Source: CASQEL01 sp036655975 (GTDB taxonomy: Bacteria; Desulfobacterota; Desulfovibrionia; Desulfovibrionales; Desulfovibrionaceae). Taken from it: DNA of 64,000 nucleotides. Within the stretch, counting starts at the first letter, position 1; each line of letters begins with the position of its first letter. This document shows positions 35,119-43,520 of the stretch, piece after piece. The DNA lies in contig JAVVPD010000001.1 in assembly GCA_036655975.1 (NCBI GenBank), positions 12,378 to 76,377 of the forward strand, given 5' to 3'. The translations under genes and the position numbers were made by a program. The notes below the pieces were generated by a model, which was not told where the DNA came from, searched no databases, and saw only the letters and a list, made by a program, of their open reading frames with translations.

Positions 35119-36063
35119 ATGGACTGTTTCAGCCCAGCCCTTCAGGCCGCTATGGATCGCATCCGCGCTATCCTCACGCCCCTTGGCAACAGTCCCCCCC
35201 AATGTCTGCTGTTTGAAGGCGGCACCGCGCAAAGCCGTATGGCTTTGGCTCATTGGTGGGCTGCCCATCTGAATTGCAGCGCCAGCCCCGCCCCTTCCCC
35301 CGCAGGCCCCTGCCTTCAGTGCGATGTCTGCACCCGTATTGGCAGCCAAAACCACAGTGATGTCCTGATTTTTGACGGGCGTATCTCCAATAAAGAAGAT
35401 ACCGAAAATCCCGGCCCCGTGCGCGCCTTCACCATGGATAATGTGCGCCAGCTCAAGGGCCTGCTCGGCGACACCCCCCGACACGCGCGCCACCGCGTTG
35501 TCATTTTGACGGGCATTGACCACAGCCGAGACGAAGCCGCCAATGCCCTGCTCAAAGCTTTGGAAGAGCCTTCCCCCTCCACCGTTTTTGTGCTGCTCTG
35601 CCCCCAGCGCGAGCAATTGCTGCCCACCCTTGTTTCCCGCTCGTGGGTGCTGACCCTACCGTGGCCCCATGAGAACACCACTCCTGACGCAGCCCCCCCC
35701 CACCTTGCCCCGTGGTACGAAGCCCTAGCCCGCTTTTTGCAAGCCCCCGGCAGCCCGCACAGTGGCACGGGCTGGCTTGAGCGTAGTGCTGCCAAAGGCG
35801 CGGTAGACCTTGAAATAGCCACAAGCATTCTGATGCATTGCCAAAAAATGCTCACCCGCGCTTTGTCCAGCTCCCCCCCCCACAACCTAGCGCCCTTGGG
35901 CCTGTTCTTTGCCCGCTTAAGCCCGCTCCAGTGCGCCACCGCTGTGGACGTGCTGGCCCAAGCTCAGGAAGCCCTACACGCCAACGTCACTCCCGCCCGT
36001 GTGCTGGATTGGCTCATACTTCAGCTCTACGCCCTACACAGCACTCACCCCAGAGGAGCCTGA
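35119..36063 (+). CDS. holB: DNA polymerase III delta-prime subunit
   Basis: 314 residues. The clamp-loader delta' pattern is visible: QCLLFEGGTAQSRMALAHWWA with a non-canonical P-loop, the zinc-binding cysteines in CLQCDVC, ARHRVVILTGIDHSRDEAANALLKALEEPSPSTVFVLLC (core HSRDEAANALLKALEEP) and LPTLVSRSW. The protein is part of the clamp loader that places the beta clamp on DNA. Two nine-C runs (35692-35701 and 35873-35881) encode Pro codons. The REC-REC gene starts two bases after the stop. Confidence 0.88.
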   Translation: MDCFSPALQAAMDRIRAILTPLGNSPPQCLLFEGGTAQSRMALAHWWAAHLNCSASPAPSPAGPCLQCDVCTRIGSQNHSDVLIFDGRISNKEDTENPGPVRAFTMDNVRQLKGLLGDTPRHARHRVVILTGIDHSRDEAANALLKALEEPSPSTVFVLLCPQREQLLPTLVSRSWVLTLPWPHENTTPDAAPPHLAPWYEALARFLQAPGSPHSGTGWLERSAAKGAVDLEIATSILMHCQKMLTRALSSSPPHNLAPLGLFFARLSPLQCATAVDVLAQAQEALHANVTPARVLDWLILQLYALHSTHPRGA

Positions 36064-36064
36064 C

Positions 36065-36862
36065 ATGTCCTCCCTAAGCTCCCCCCAAAAATCCACCGTG
36101 CTTATTATCGAAGACAGCCACCTGCAAGCCAAAATTATCCGCAATCATATTCAGCTCTACACCACCTTTCCCGTGCTTATGGCCCATACCCTCGCCGATG
36201 CCGAGAGCGTATTGACCCAATACGCCGACACGATCTATGTTGCCGTCATCGACTTGAACCTCCCCGACGCCCCTGACGGCGAAGCCGTGGATCTGTGCTT
36301 GAGCTGGAAAGTGCCCTCCGTTGTTCTGACAGCCAGCTTCAACGAGATTATCCGCAACACCTTTATCAGCAAATGCGTGGTCGACTATTTCTTCAAAGGC
36401 TCTATTCAAGATATGAATCCCATGATCACCAGCATGGAGCGCATCTACCACAACCAGAGTGTGACAGTGCTTGTGGTGGACGATTCCCGCAGTCAGCGCC
36501 GCCAGATGCGTACGCTGCTCGAAGTGCAGCGCCTTAATGTGCTGGAGGCCGCTGACGGTGTGGAAGCCCTTGAAGTTTTTGCCGCCAATCCCCACGTCAG
36601 CTTGGTCATCACCGACTTTCAAATGCCCCACATGGACGGCTTAGAGTTGATTCGCGAATTACGCAATCGCTACAGCGGTCAGCAACTCGCTATTATCGCC
36701 GTTTCTGCTGTAGGTTCTGGCGCCCTCACCGCCCAGTTTCTTAAAAATGGGGCCAATGATTTTCTCACTAAACCCTTTGAAGTGGAAGAATTCTACTGGC
36801 GCGTCAACCAGACCTTGGAAATGTTAGACTTGCTCAAAAGTGTCCGTGAGCGGAACCTCTAG
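36065..36862 (+). CDS. Double-receiver response regulator without output domain
   Basis: 265 residues from the ATG at 36065. Receiver 1 (VLIIEDSHLQAKII, VAVIDLNLPDAPDGEAVD with the acceptor Asp, DYFFKGS with Lys) is followed by receiver 2 (VLVVDDSRSQRRQMRTLLE, LVITDFQMPHMDGLELIRELR, DFLTKPFEVEEFYWRVNQ). The second is a textbook receiver; the first is less regular but keeps the key Asp. No GGDEF, EAL, DNA-binding or other output follows, although REC-REC arrangements often precede GGDEF. It may be a phosphate relay or a single-chain signalling adaptor. It starts two bases after holB. Confidence 0.85.
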   Translation: MSSLSSPQKSTVLIIEDSHLQAKIIRNHIQLYTTFPVLMAHTLADAESVLTQYADTIYVAVIDLNLPDAPDGEAVDLCLSWKVPSVVLTASFNEIIRNTFISKCVVDYFFKGSIQDMNPMITSMERIYHNQSVTVLVVDDSRSQRRQMRTLLEVQRLNVLEAADGVEALEVFAANPHVSLVITDFQMPHMDGLELIRELRNRYSGQQLAIIAVSAVGSGALTAQFLKNGANDFLTKPFEVEEFYWRVNQTLEMLDLLKSVRERNL

Positions 36863-36875
36863 CGCGTGTAACACT

Positions 36876-36906
36876 TAAAGCCTTTTTGATTCCAGACGCT
36901 CCCTCC
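36876..36906 (-). repeat. Dispersed repeat, half-copy D (reverse orientation)
   Basis: TAAAGCCTTTTTGATTCC followed by AGACGCTCCCTCC. It matches the 3' half of copies A and B read on the other strand, with one or two changes; the GGCGAAA hairpin half is missing. It lies in the 57-base gap between convergent genes. Confidence 0.75.
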
Positions 36907-36919
36907 CCCGCTGTGGGTA

Positions 36920-38284
36920 TTAAAATTCCAAACTCCCCGGTGTTCTCGGGAAGGGGATAACGTCGCGGATATTGGTGATGCCGGTCAGCATCATGAGCAG
37001 GCGCTCAAAACCAAGACCGAAGCCGGCGTGAGGCGCGGAGCCGTAGCGGCGTAGATCAAGATACCACCAATAGTCTGCAGGATCCTGATGAAGTTCTTGA
37101 ATGCGGCGGGTGAGCACGTCAAGGCGCTCTTCGCGTTGGGAGCCGCCGATAAGTTCGCCAATGCGGGGTACGAGCACGTCCATGGCGGCCACGGTTTCGT
37201 CGTCATCATTAAGGCGCATATAGAAGGCCTTAATACTTTTGGGATAATCGTACACGGCTACGGGCCGGCGAAAGTGCTCTTCGGCAAGATAGCGCTCATG
37301 CTCTGTTTGCAGATCAATACCAAAAGCCACGGGAAATTCAAAGCTTCGCTCACAATTTTCAAGAATTTTGATGGCTTCAGCATAGGGGATACGGGCAAAG
37401 GGCTGGGCAATCATGCTTTGCAGGCGGGCAAGGAGTTCGGTATCCACAAAGCGGTTGAACAGGTCTAAATCTTCAGCGCAGTGGGTGAGCACATCGTCAA
37501 TAACCGCTTTCGTCAGGCCCTCCGCCAGATCCATATTGTCAAAAATATCGGCAAAGGCCATTTCCGGTTCGATCATCCAGAATTCGGCGGCGTGACGCGG
37601 GGTATTGGAATTTTCAGCACGAAAGGTAGGCCCGAAGGAATAAACCCGTCCAAGCCCTAAAGCAAGGGCTTCGGCTTCCAGTTGACCGGACACGGTGAGA
37701 TTACAGTCCTTCCCGAAAAAGTCGCCTTTGCTGTCACTGTCGCCGCGAGGCTGACTGGTCACGCGAAACATTTCCCCCGCACCTTCGCAGTCCGACCCCG
37801 TAAGCAGGGGCGTATGCACATAGTAAAAGCCCTCATCGCGAAAATATTTGTGCACGGCGTGGGCCGCCGCTGAACGGATGCGGAAGGCAGCCCCGTATTT
37901 ATTGGTACGCGAACGCAGATGGGCAATGGTGCGTAAAAATTCGTCCGAATGCCGCTTTTTTTGCAGCGGAAAACTTTCCTGATCGGCCTTGCCAAAGACA
38001 CTAAGCTCATGGGTACGCAATTCCCATTTTTGCCCCTTCCCCAAGGATTCAACAAGTGCGCCCTTCACTTGCACGGCGGCCCCGGTATTGACCTCTTCCA
38101 GTGCGGCAAAGGCAGGGCTGCCTTCGTCTACAATACATTGAATATTGGCAAGGCAAGAACCGTCATTTATTTCCAAAAATGAAAAGCCCTTAGAATCTCG
38201 CCGTGTGCGTACCCAACCGCACAGGGTCATCGAGGTGTGGGGACAAGCCGAACCGAGGGCCGTAACAATACGCGTGCGCTGCAT
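36920..38284 (-). CDS. asnS: Asparaginyl-tRNA synthetase
   Basis: 454 residues. An N-terminal OB-fold anticodon-binding domain (TLCGWVRTRRDSKGFSFLEINDGS in parts) is followed by the class II catalytic core: HAVHKYFRDEGFYYVHTPLLTGSDCEGAGEMFRVT (parts), VSGQLEAEALALGLGRVYSFGPTFRAENSNTPRHAAEFWMIEPE (parts: FRAENSNTPRHAAEFW), and motif 3 GFGLGFERLLMMLTG. The box AEFWMIEPEMAF supports AsnRS rather than AspRS. It charges tRNA-Asn. It has an AGGAGC site and about 270 gene-free bases upstream. Confidence 0.95.
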   Translation of the reverse strand: MQRTRIVTALGSACPHTSMTLCGWVRTRRDSKGFSFLEINDGSCLANIQCIVDEGSPAFAALEEVNTGAAVQVKGALVESLGKGQKWELRTHELSVFGKADQESFPLQKKRHSDEFLRTIAHLRSRTNKYGAAFRIRSAAAHAVHKYFRDEGFYYVHTPLLTGSDCEGAGEMFRVTSQPRGDSDSKGDFFGKDCNLTVSGQLEAEALALGLGRVYSFGPTFRAENSNTPRHAAEFWMIEPEMAFADIFDNMDLAEGLTKAVIDDVLTHCAEDLDLFNRFVDTELLARLQSMIAQPFARIPYAEAIKILENCERSFEFPVAFGIDLQTEHERYLAEEHFRRPVAVYDYPKSIKAFYMRLNDDDETVAAMDVLVPRIGELIGGSQREERLDVLTRRIQELHQDPADYWWYLDLRRYGSAPHAGFGLGFERLLMMLTGITNIRDVIPFPRTPGSLEF

Positions 38285-38555
38285 GGTAAGCTCCTATGAG
38301 CAGGGTTTGGGATACGGAAAAACACTACACACATTCGCCGTGCCTGCCAAGCAGACCCCTGAGCCTTTCGTGGGGGCCTTCTTTTCCGCGTGTATAAAAA
38401 AAAATCTTTTTCCCCTACATGTACTAATTGCGATAGTATTTCCCGCATGAAGCTGCAATCGTACTTTCATAAGACAATGTCCTGACCCCTTTATGCACGC
38501 AGATATTATATATAGCATTCTACAGACATTGTTACGTCTTACGCAAACGGCGCCT

Positions 38556-39254
38556 TCATATTTCTGCTAGGCGGCGTAGCAAGGAGTAATCGGAAATGTG
38601 TACTTCACGTGCCGTAAATGCTTCTATAACTCCCATTTTTTTTAGCTGTTGTATAACGCGAGCTAATGTTGTGCGGTGGACTCCTAAAAGGTCTGCCACC
38701 TCTTGTTGTGTCACGCCTGACGGAAAAAACTTCTTATCACCGTTACGTTGCGACAGGCTAATAATATACCGTGCTACATGTGTCAAATGACTACCAGTGC
38801 CCATATCAGCTAAAAATGAATAGTGAATAAGCATTTTCCCCCCCATACTTTGCAAAAGATTTTGCACAAGATGCGGGTAGGTACTGATAAAGTCTATAGA
38901 GATAATATTCGGGGGAAAACGGTATAGAATAGTATCTTTTAAACAACGGAATTCACCACCAGGCTCATAACCAGACAGGGAACGGGCTTCATTGAAAAGA
39001 CTTTCCGGTTCAATATAGAGGGCAATACGGTCCTGCCCCCCTGTGGAACTGTAGGTGATAATGACCGTACCTTTTTCTAAATAATACATACCGCTTTGTG
39101 GTTGGTGAGGTATGACAGCATTCTTTGAAAAAACCATCTGTGTTGCCAAATGTAAAACTTCTTTCCATGGTGTGTTAAGACCTTTTATCCGTGCAGTTTT
39201 TGCCATAGCGTCACTAAAAGGCTTATAGATATCGTTTTCATAATTTTTTTTCAT
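38556..39254 (-). CDS. Crp/Fnr-family transcriptional regulator
   Basis: 232 residues. An N-terminal cyclic-nucleotide-binding-like barrel (SGMYYLEKGTVIITYSS, ESLFNEARSLSGYE) is followed by a long dimer helix and a C-terminal winged helix with recognition segment VTQQEVADLLGVHRTTLARVIQQL. No N-terminal Fnr-type Cys cluster is seen. The gene is divergent from the TRAP transporter, with a 28-bp palindrome between them, so it very probably controls that operon and itself. The effector is unknown; Desulfovibrionaceae have many such regulators for electron acceptors, nitrosative stress and organic acids. Confidence 0.88.
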   Translation of the reverse strand: MKKNYENDIYKPFSDAMAKTARIKGLNTPWKEVLHLATQMVFSKNAVIPHQPQSGMYYLEKGTVIITYSSTGGQDRIALYIEPESLFNEARSLSGYEPGGEFRCLKDTILYRFPPNIISIDFISTYPHLVQNLLQSMGGKMLIHYSFLADMGTGSHLTHVARYIISLSQRNGDKKFFPSGVTQQEVADLLGVHRTTLARVIQQLKKMGVIEAFTAREVHISDYSLLRRLAEI

Positions 39255-39325
39255 AATGACACATCCTTTATAAGGAAATAAATTATACAGTAAACAGCTA
39301 AAACATACATGAATACGCTTTTAAT

Positions 39326-39349
39326 GACAAGTATAATAAAATAATTGTC
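39326..39349. promoter_or_regulatory. Inverted repeat GACAA-N14-TTGTC in the crp-dctP gap
   Basis: GACAA at 39326-39330 and TTGTC at 39345-39349, with an AT-only-like spacer. It lies on the regulator side of the divergent intergenic region and could be a second operator or overlap the regulator's promoter. Short arms make this weak. Confidence 0.3.
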
Positions 39350-39367
39350 TATATATAAAATTAACAA

Positions 39368-39395
39368 AAGAAGTAGCTCTATATGGCAACTTCTT
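39368..39395. promoter_or_regulatory. 28-bp palindromic operator candidate between the Crp-type regulator and dctP
   Basis: AAGAAGTAGC (39368-39377), spacer TCTATATG, GCAACTTCTT (39386-39395). The arms pair at nine of ten positions. Length and symmetry suit a dimeric regulator. It sits 108 bases ahead of the dctP ATG and 114 bases ahead of the regulator ATG, near the middle of the divergent region. Confidence 0.5.
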
Positions 39396-39502
39396 ACGTT
39401 AATAATATATATATGGCGTATAAAACACTATATTTAAGGAGGTAAACTATTCAGTACAATTTGTTTTTGCGTACATTTAAATGGATACTTTAAGGAGTAC
39501 GT

Positions 39503-40621
39503 ATGAAAAAGCTATCAACTCTCATCATTGCCTTGGCGCTTATGTTCAGTTTGGTTGCACCAAACTCAGCACAAGCCGTGTATGAGCTCAAAATTCAAAC
39601 CTCACTGGCTAATTCCAGCATGTACTACAAAACGCTTGAGCGTTTGAAAAAGTACATTGAAACCTTGTCGCAAGGGGAAATCAAGGTAGAACTGTTCGCC
39701 GACGGCGCTGTGGTTAAAAGCTTTGAAATTTTTGACGCCGTAAGCCAGGGCATTGTCACAGGCGGACAATGCTGGACACACTGGGCCTCCGGTAAGCACC
39801 CGGCGGGCACGCTGTTTTCCGCCCCTGTAGGGGGTTTGGGCATCGGCCTTGACCAAAGTGGCGTTTTGGCATGGATGTGGGAAGGGCAGGGTATGGCACT
39901 GCTCAATGAATATTATCAAAAAATTATCAAGGTCAATATCAAGGCCTATCCCGCGCTCCCCATGGGGCCAGAAGCCTTTGGCTGGTTCCACAAAAAGTAC
40001 ACAACTTTCGCCGAATTCAATAAATTAAAATTCCGCTGCCCTCCCGGTGTTCCCGCTGAAGTTTTCAAAGAAATGGGCATGCCCGTGGTCTCCATGTCTG
40101 GTGTAGATATTATTCCCGCAGCACAGCGCGGCGTTATTGACGCGGCCGAATGGATTGGCCCCGGGGAAGATATCGCTTTAGGCTTTGCCGATGTGTGGAA
40201 GCATTTCTACCTGCAAGGTATGCATCAGGCTATTTCTATCGGCGATGTATATGTCAACTTGGATTGGTACAACAAACTTCCCAAGCATTTGCAGTCTGTC
40301 ATTGATATTTCCATGAAGGCGACAGTTACCGACCAGCTGCTCACCAATGTTAGTGTCAACTCACAGGCTCTGGAAACACTGGTACGTAAAGAAAATGTTG
40401 TTATTGAAGAAACGCCTCTGGAATACTACCCCATCTATATGAAGGCCGCACGCAAGGTTCTGGAAAAGTATATGTCAGATCCTTTCTTCAAAAAGGTCTA
40501 CGATTCGCAATTGGCATGGGCAAAAATGACTGTTCCCTATCAACTACGTTCCAACGGCTTGTATTACAATATTGGTAAGGCCGCCATGGACGCAGGCATC
40601 ATCACAGATTACAAAAAATAA
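39503..40621 (+). CDS. dctP: TRAP transporter substrate-binding protein
   Basis: 372 residues with a signal peptide ending near QAVYE. The DctP fold is clear: LKIQTSLANSSMYYKTLERLKKYIETLSQGEIKVELF in parts, KFRCPPGVPAEVFKEMGMPVV (the substrate-contact Arg region), and RGVIDAAEWIGPGEDIALGF. The last box resembles the TakP-like branch that binds 2-oxoacids, but sulfonates or other acids remain possible. It is secreted to the periplasm and delivers a carboxylate or similar anion to DctQM. A TAAGGAG site precedes the ATG. A GC-rich hairpin follows the stop and may raise dctP level over dctQM. Confidence 0.9.
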   Translation: MKKLSTLIIALALMFSLVAPNSAQAVYELKIQTSLANSSMYYKTLERLKKYIETLSQGEIKVELFADGAVVKSFEIFDAVSQGIVTGGQCWTHWASGKHPAGTLFSAPVGGLGIGLDQSGVLAWMWEGQGMALLNEYYQKIIKVNIKAYPALPMGPEAFGWFHKKYTTFAEFNKLKFRCPPGVPAEVFKEMGMPVVSMSGVDIIPAAQRGVIDAAEWIGPGEDIALGFADVWKHFYLQGMHQAISIGDVYVNLDWYNKLPKHLQSVIDISMKATVTDQLLTNVSVNSQALETLVRKENVVIEETPLEYYPIYMKAARKVLEKYMSDPFFKKVYDSQLAWAKMTVPYQLRSNGLYYNIGKAAMDAGIITDYKK

Positions 40622-40637
40622 TATCTAACTGACAGCG

Positions 40638-40658
40638 GGGGGAGGCTGTGTCTCCCCC
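40638..40658 (+). terminator. Hairpin between dctP and dctQ
   Basis: GGGGGAG (40638-40644) / CTCCCCC (40652-40658), loop GCTGTGT, 17 bases after the dctP stop. No T-tract. In TRAP operons such a hairpin often gives more binding protein than membrane subunits; that role is inferred here. Confidence 0.5.
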
Positions 40659-40705
40659 TACTGCCACGGCTTTTCCTGTAATAAACGTAACATAAAGGGG
40701 TTAGT

Positions 40706-41308
40706 ATGACACATTGTGATCAAGCCCTGTGCCATGTTCCGCCGTCCGCCACAGCAATCATCAATGGTATTGATACCCTGAACATCACTGTGGGCAAGGG
40801 AGCTGCGTGGCTCATCATGCCCATGATGCTCAGCCTTATCTATGAAGTCGCTATGCGTTATCTGTTTCATAGCCCCACCATATGGGCCATGGACATTGCG
40901 TTAATTTTATACGGCATACACTTCATGGTCGGATCACCGTATTGCTTGCAGCAAGGGCAGCACATCCGTACAGATTTTTTCTACAATCGATGGAGCACGA
41001 AAACCAGAGCTCTTGTTGATATGTTTAATTACATCGTCTTCTTTTTTCCCACCCACCTGATATTTTTTGATATCGGCGTAAATTATTTTCTCAAATCGTA
41101 TCAACAAAACGAAACCTCTGTTTCAAGCCCTTGGATGCCCATTATCTGGCCTTTAAAAATGGCTATCCCCGTTTGCGTAGGCTTAACCCTATTGCAGGGC
41201 GTTTCTGAATTCATCAAAAGCTATTACCGCTGGAAAACAGGCGCTAATCTTTGGTTAGCGGAGGACGAACTTCCTCAAGTAGAGCAGCCGACGGATATTG
41301 CCAAATAG
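40706..41308 (+). CDS. dctQ: TRAP transporter small permease
   Basis: 200 residues with four predicted helices (WLIMPMMLSLIYEVAMRYLF, MDIALILYGIHFMVGSPYCL (TM region), LVDMFNYIVFFFPTHLIFF, IWPLKMAIPVCVGLTLLQGV). The order, the LIYEVAMRYLFHSPTIWAMDI segment and the R-rich loop RTDFFYNRWSTKTR fit DctQ. It couples with DctM in the inner membrane. An AAGGGG site precedes the ATG; dctM follows 45 bases after the stop. Confidence 0.88.
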   Translation: MTHCDQALCHVPPSATAIINGIDTLNITVGKGAAWLIMPMMLSLIYEVAMRYLFHSPTIWAMDIALILYGIHFMVGSPYCLQQGQHIRTDFFYNRWSTKTRALVDMFNYIVFFFPTHLIFFDIGVNYFLKSYQQNETSVSSPWMPIIWPLKMAIPVCVGLTLLQGVSEFIKSYYRWKTGANLWLAEDELPQVEQPTDIAK

Positions 41309-41353
41309 CCTCTCCACACGAGATACGACACTTTTGCTCAGGAGAAATGAACT

Positions 41354-42679
41354 ATGGAAATGAGCTATAACGAGATGTTAGCCCTGCTCTCTATCGTAGG
41401 TATGTTTACCGCCTTTTGTACGGGATTTCCCATTTCATATACTATGATTTTCAGCGGTCTGGTTTTCGGCTACTTGGGTTTTGGAAAAATTGTCTTTTAC
41501 CTACTGACCGTACAATTTTATCAGGTTATGAGCGACTCAGTTATGGGGGCCATCCCCTTCTTCCTCTTCATGGGCTATTTGCTGGAGGGGGCGGGATTGA
41601 TGGATAGGCTCTTCCGTTCCTTCCAACTCCTTTTTGCCAAGCTTCCCGGCTCTCTATACGCCGCCATTACCCTTACGGGGACTATCTTTGCTGCAGCCAC
41701 GGGCATTGTAGGCTCGTCAGTAAACCTTTTATGCGTCATGTCCGAACCCTCCATGCGCCGGAGCGGCTATAATATCCGCATGGGCGCGGGCTGTATTGCC
41801 GCAGCAGGCACACTGGGCATTCTTATTCCGCCCAGTATTATGCTGGTTGTCCTTGGGCCCATCATGGGGGTACCCGTCACCGATTTGTTCGCCGCCGCCA
41901 TTTTCCCCGGCCTGCTGCTGGCAGCCATCTACGTTGCCTATTCCCTCATCCGCTGCGCGATTACCCCTTCCCTTGGCCCACCTTTGCCTAAAGACATGTG
42001 GCCCACGAGCATACGCGTGGTGCTCAAAGATATGTTGATTGGGGTTATTCCGCTAGTATTGTTGATTGCCGCCACGCTGGGCAGTATTCTGACAGGGGTA
42101 GCCACACCTACAGAAGCCTCTGCCTGTGGTGCTTTTGGTTCCTTGCTTATGGTTCTTGGCTACCGCCGGCTCACATGGGCGGCCTTTAAAAGTTCCATGT
42201 ACCGCACCATTGTGCTCTCCTCCATGATTTTAATCATGATCGCTTCGTGTAACTTTTTCGGCTCTGTTTTTTCCCGCCTTGGTGGGGCAACGTGGTTGTC
42301 AAATATGCTGCTCAGTTTAGACATCCCCCCCATGGCCATGCTCTTTTTAATCATGACCATCATTTTCTTCATGGGTTGGGCCATGGAATGGATTCCCATT
42401 GTGCTCATCCTTATTCCTTTGCTGTTGCCCACGGTGGAAGCCATGCACTTTGACAAGCTGTGGTTCAGCCTTGTGGTTGCCGTAACCCTGCAAACATCTT
42501 GGCTCTCCCCCCCAGTGGCCTTGTCAGCCTATTTTATTAAGGGCAGTTTACCCCACTGGAGCTTGATGGATATTTATAAAGGGATGTTCCAATATATTGG
42601 CTGTCAGCTCGTCGGGCTGATCTTGGTGATCTTCTTCCCCAGTATTGTCACTTGGCTCCCCAATTACCTCAGACCATAA
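41354..42679 (+). CDS. dctM: TRAP transporter large permease
   Basis: 441 residues, about 12 helices, standard DctM length. Seen: FTAFCTGFPISYTMIFSGLVFG, AIPFFLFMGYLLEGAGLMDRLF, TGTIFAAATGIVGSSVNLLCVMSEPSMRRSGY (parts), GILIPPSIMLVVLGPIMGVPVTDLFAAAIFPG (parts), PTEASACGAFGSLL and a final LSPPVALSAYFIKG. It is the sodium-driven transport subunit. It ends the dctPQM operon; the next gene starts 33 bases later and could be read through. Confidence 0.93.
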   Translation: MEMSYNEMLALLSIVGMFTAFCTGFPISYTMIFSGLVFGYLGFGKIVFYLLTVQFYQVMSDSVMGAIPFFLFMGYLLEGAGLMDRLFRSFQLLFAKLPGSLYAAITLTGTIFAAATGIVGSSVNLLCVMSEPSMRRSGYNIRMGAGCIAAAGTLGILIPPSIMLVVLGPIMGVPVTDLFAAAIFPGLLLAAIYVAYSLIRCAITPSLGPPLPKDMWPTSIRVVLKDMLIGVIPLVLLIAATLGSILTGVATPTEASACGAFGSLLMVLGYRRLTWAAFKSSMYRTIVLSSMILIMIASCNFFGSVFSRLGGATWLSNMLLSLDIPPMAMLFLIMTIIFFMGWAMEWIPIVLILIPLLLPTVEAMHFDKLWFSLVVAVTLQTSWLSPPVALSAYFIKGSLPHWSLMDIYKGMFQYIGCQLVGLILVIFFPSIVTWLPNYLRP

Positions 42680-42712
42680 ACAAACAGTATACCACAAACA
42701 AAAGGTTGAGCT

Positions 42713-43387
42713 ATGCCACGTTATTTTTTGCATATATGTCTTGTAGGCTCGCTCTTGACGCTCTTGTGGTTCGCCTTGCTCGGGGGATCTGCGGCCTTTG
42801 CGGCAGATCCCCCCAAGACGGATGCGCCTCCGCTGCTGTATGCAAATTTGCCGTGGGGTGCCTCAAAAGCAGCGCTCATGCGCCTACCGGAAATGAGCCA
42901 CGCCCAAACAGGCGAAGGGGAATTCAGCCAAGATCTTTTGGTTGCCCAAACACACTTTGCCGCCCTCACATGGGGCATGCGCCTCGTATTCAACCAAGAT
43001 AAACTCACCCGCGTGAGCCTTATGGCCCCCTACAGCCCAGAACGCCTGCGCCAAAGCCTTGCCCACTTAAAAACCGAGCACTACGAAATGCTGGCGGTTT
43101 TGGTAAATGACACCCGCCTAGACTGCGTAGAAATTCTTAAAACCCAAGGCCCGCAGGCGGTGCGTGAAAAACTGGTGCCCCTGCTGGCCCAAAAACCACA
43201 ACGCGTGGTGTATGCGTGGTTTCAAGTTGGTGAACTAAGTGGAGAAATTAAAACCATGTCCAGTACCCTCAAAAACTTGCTTATGAGTGTTCCCGCCCAC
43301 ACCAAAGAAGTCGAAGTTGTGCTTATGGCGGGGGAAGACGGGAAACCCGGCTTGCTGCTGCTCGAATTCAGCTTTCCGCTGCTTTAA
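42713..43387 (+). CDS. Predicted periplasmic protein of unknown function
   Basis: 224 residues. A signal peptide with two Leu-rich stretches ends at AAFAAD. The mature part (LLYANLPWGASKAALMRLPEMS, TWGMRLVFNQDKLTRVSLMAP, FQVGELSGEIKTMSSTLKN, VEVVLMAGEDGKPGLLLLEFSF) looks like a compact alpha/beta domain that starts with the LPWGAS segment often seen in small periplasmic proteins. I do not recognise a family. It follows dctM by 33 bases. Its TAA stop is the first triplet of dispersed-repeat half-copy E. Confidence 0.7.
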   Translation: MPRYFLHICLVGSLLTLLWFALLGGSAAFAADPPKTDAPPLLYANLPWGASKAALMRLPEMSHAQTGEGEFSQDLLVAQTHFAALTWGMRLVFNQDKLTRVSLMAPYSPERLRQSLAHLKTEHYEMLAVLVNDTRLDCVEILKTQGPQAVREKLVPLLAQKPQRVVYAWFQVGELSGEIKTMSSTLKNLLMSVPAHTKEVEVVLMAGEDGKPGLLLLEFSFPLL

Positions 43388-43418
43388 GGCATTCTTGATT
43401 CCAGACGCTCCCTCCGGC
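43385..43418 (-). repeat. Dispersed repeat, half-copy E (reverse orientation)
   Basis: TAAGGCATTCTTGATTCC then AGACGCTCCCTCCGGC. Same half as copy D. The first three bases are the stop codon of the gene ending at 43387. After base 43418 the similarity to the full element ends. Confidence 0.75.
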
Positions 43419-43520
43419 TCCTGCATCGGAAAGCCGTCATAGCGCACCGGCAAAGAGCGCACTGGACAGCGCCCTTCACCTCGGGTATCGCTAAGGCAAT
43501 CTTTTGCAGGAGACGTGCAC

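Noticed and set aside
38285..38555. Possible riboswitch or T-box leader upstream of asnS
   Set aside because: A short GGCCCCCAC...CAGGGG pairing can be drawn on the minus strand, but no T-box sequence, specifier loop or known riboswitch core is present. Nothing else is seen in these 271 bases apart from AT-rich promoter-like sequence.
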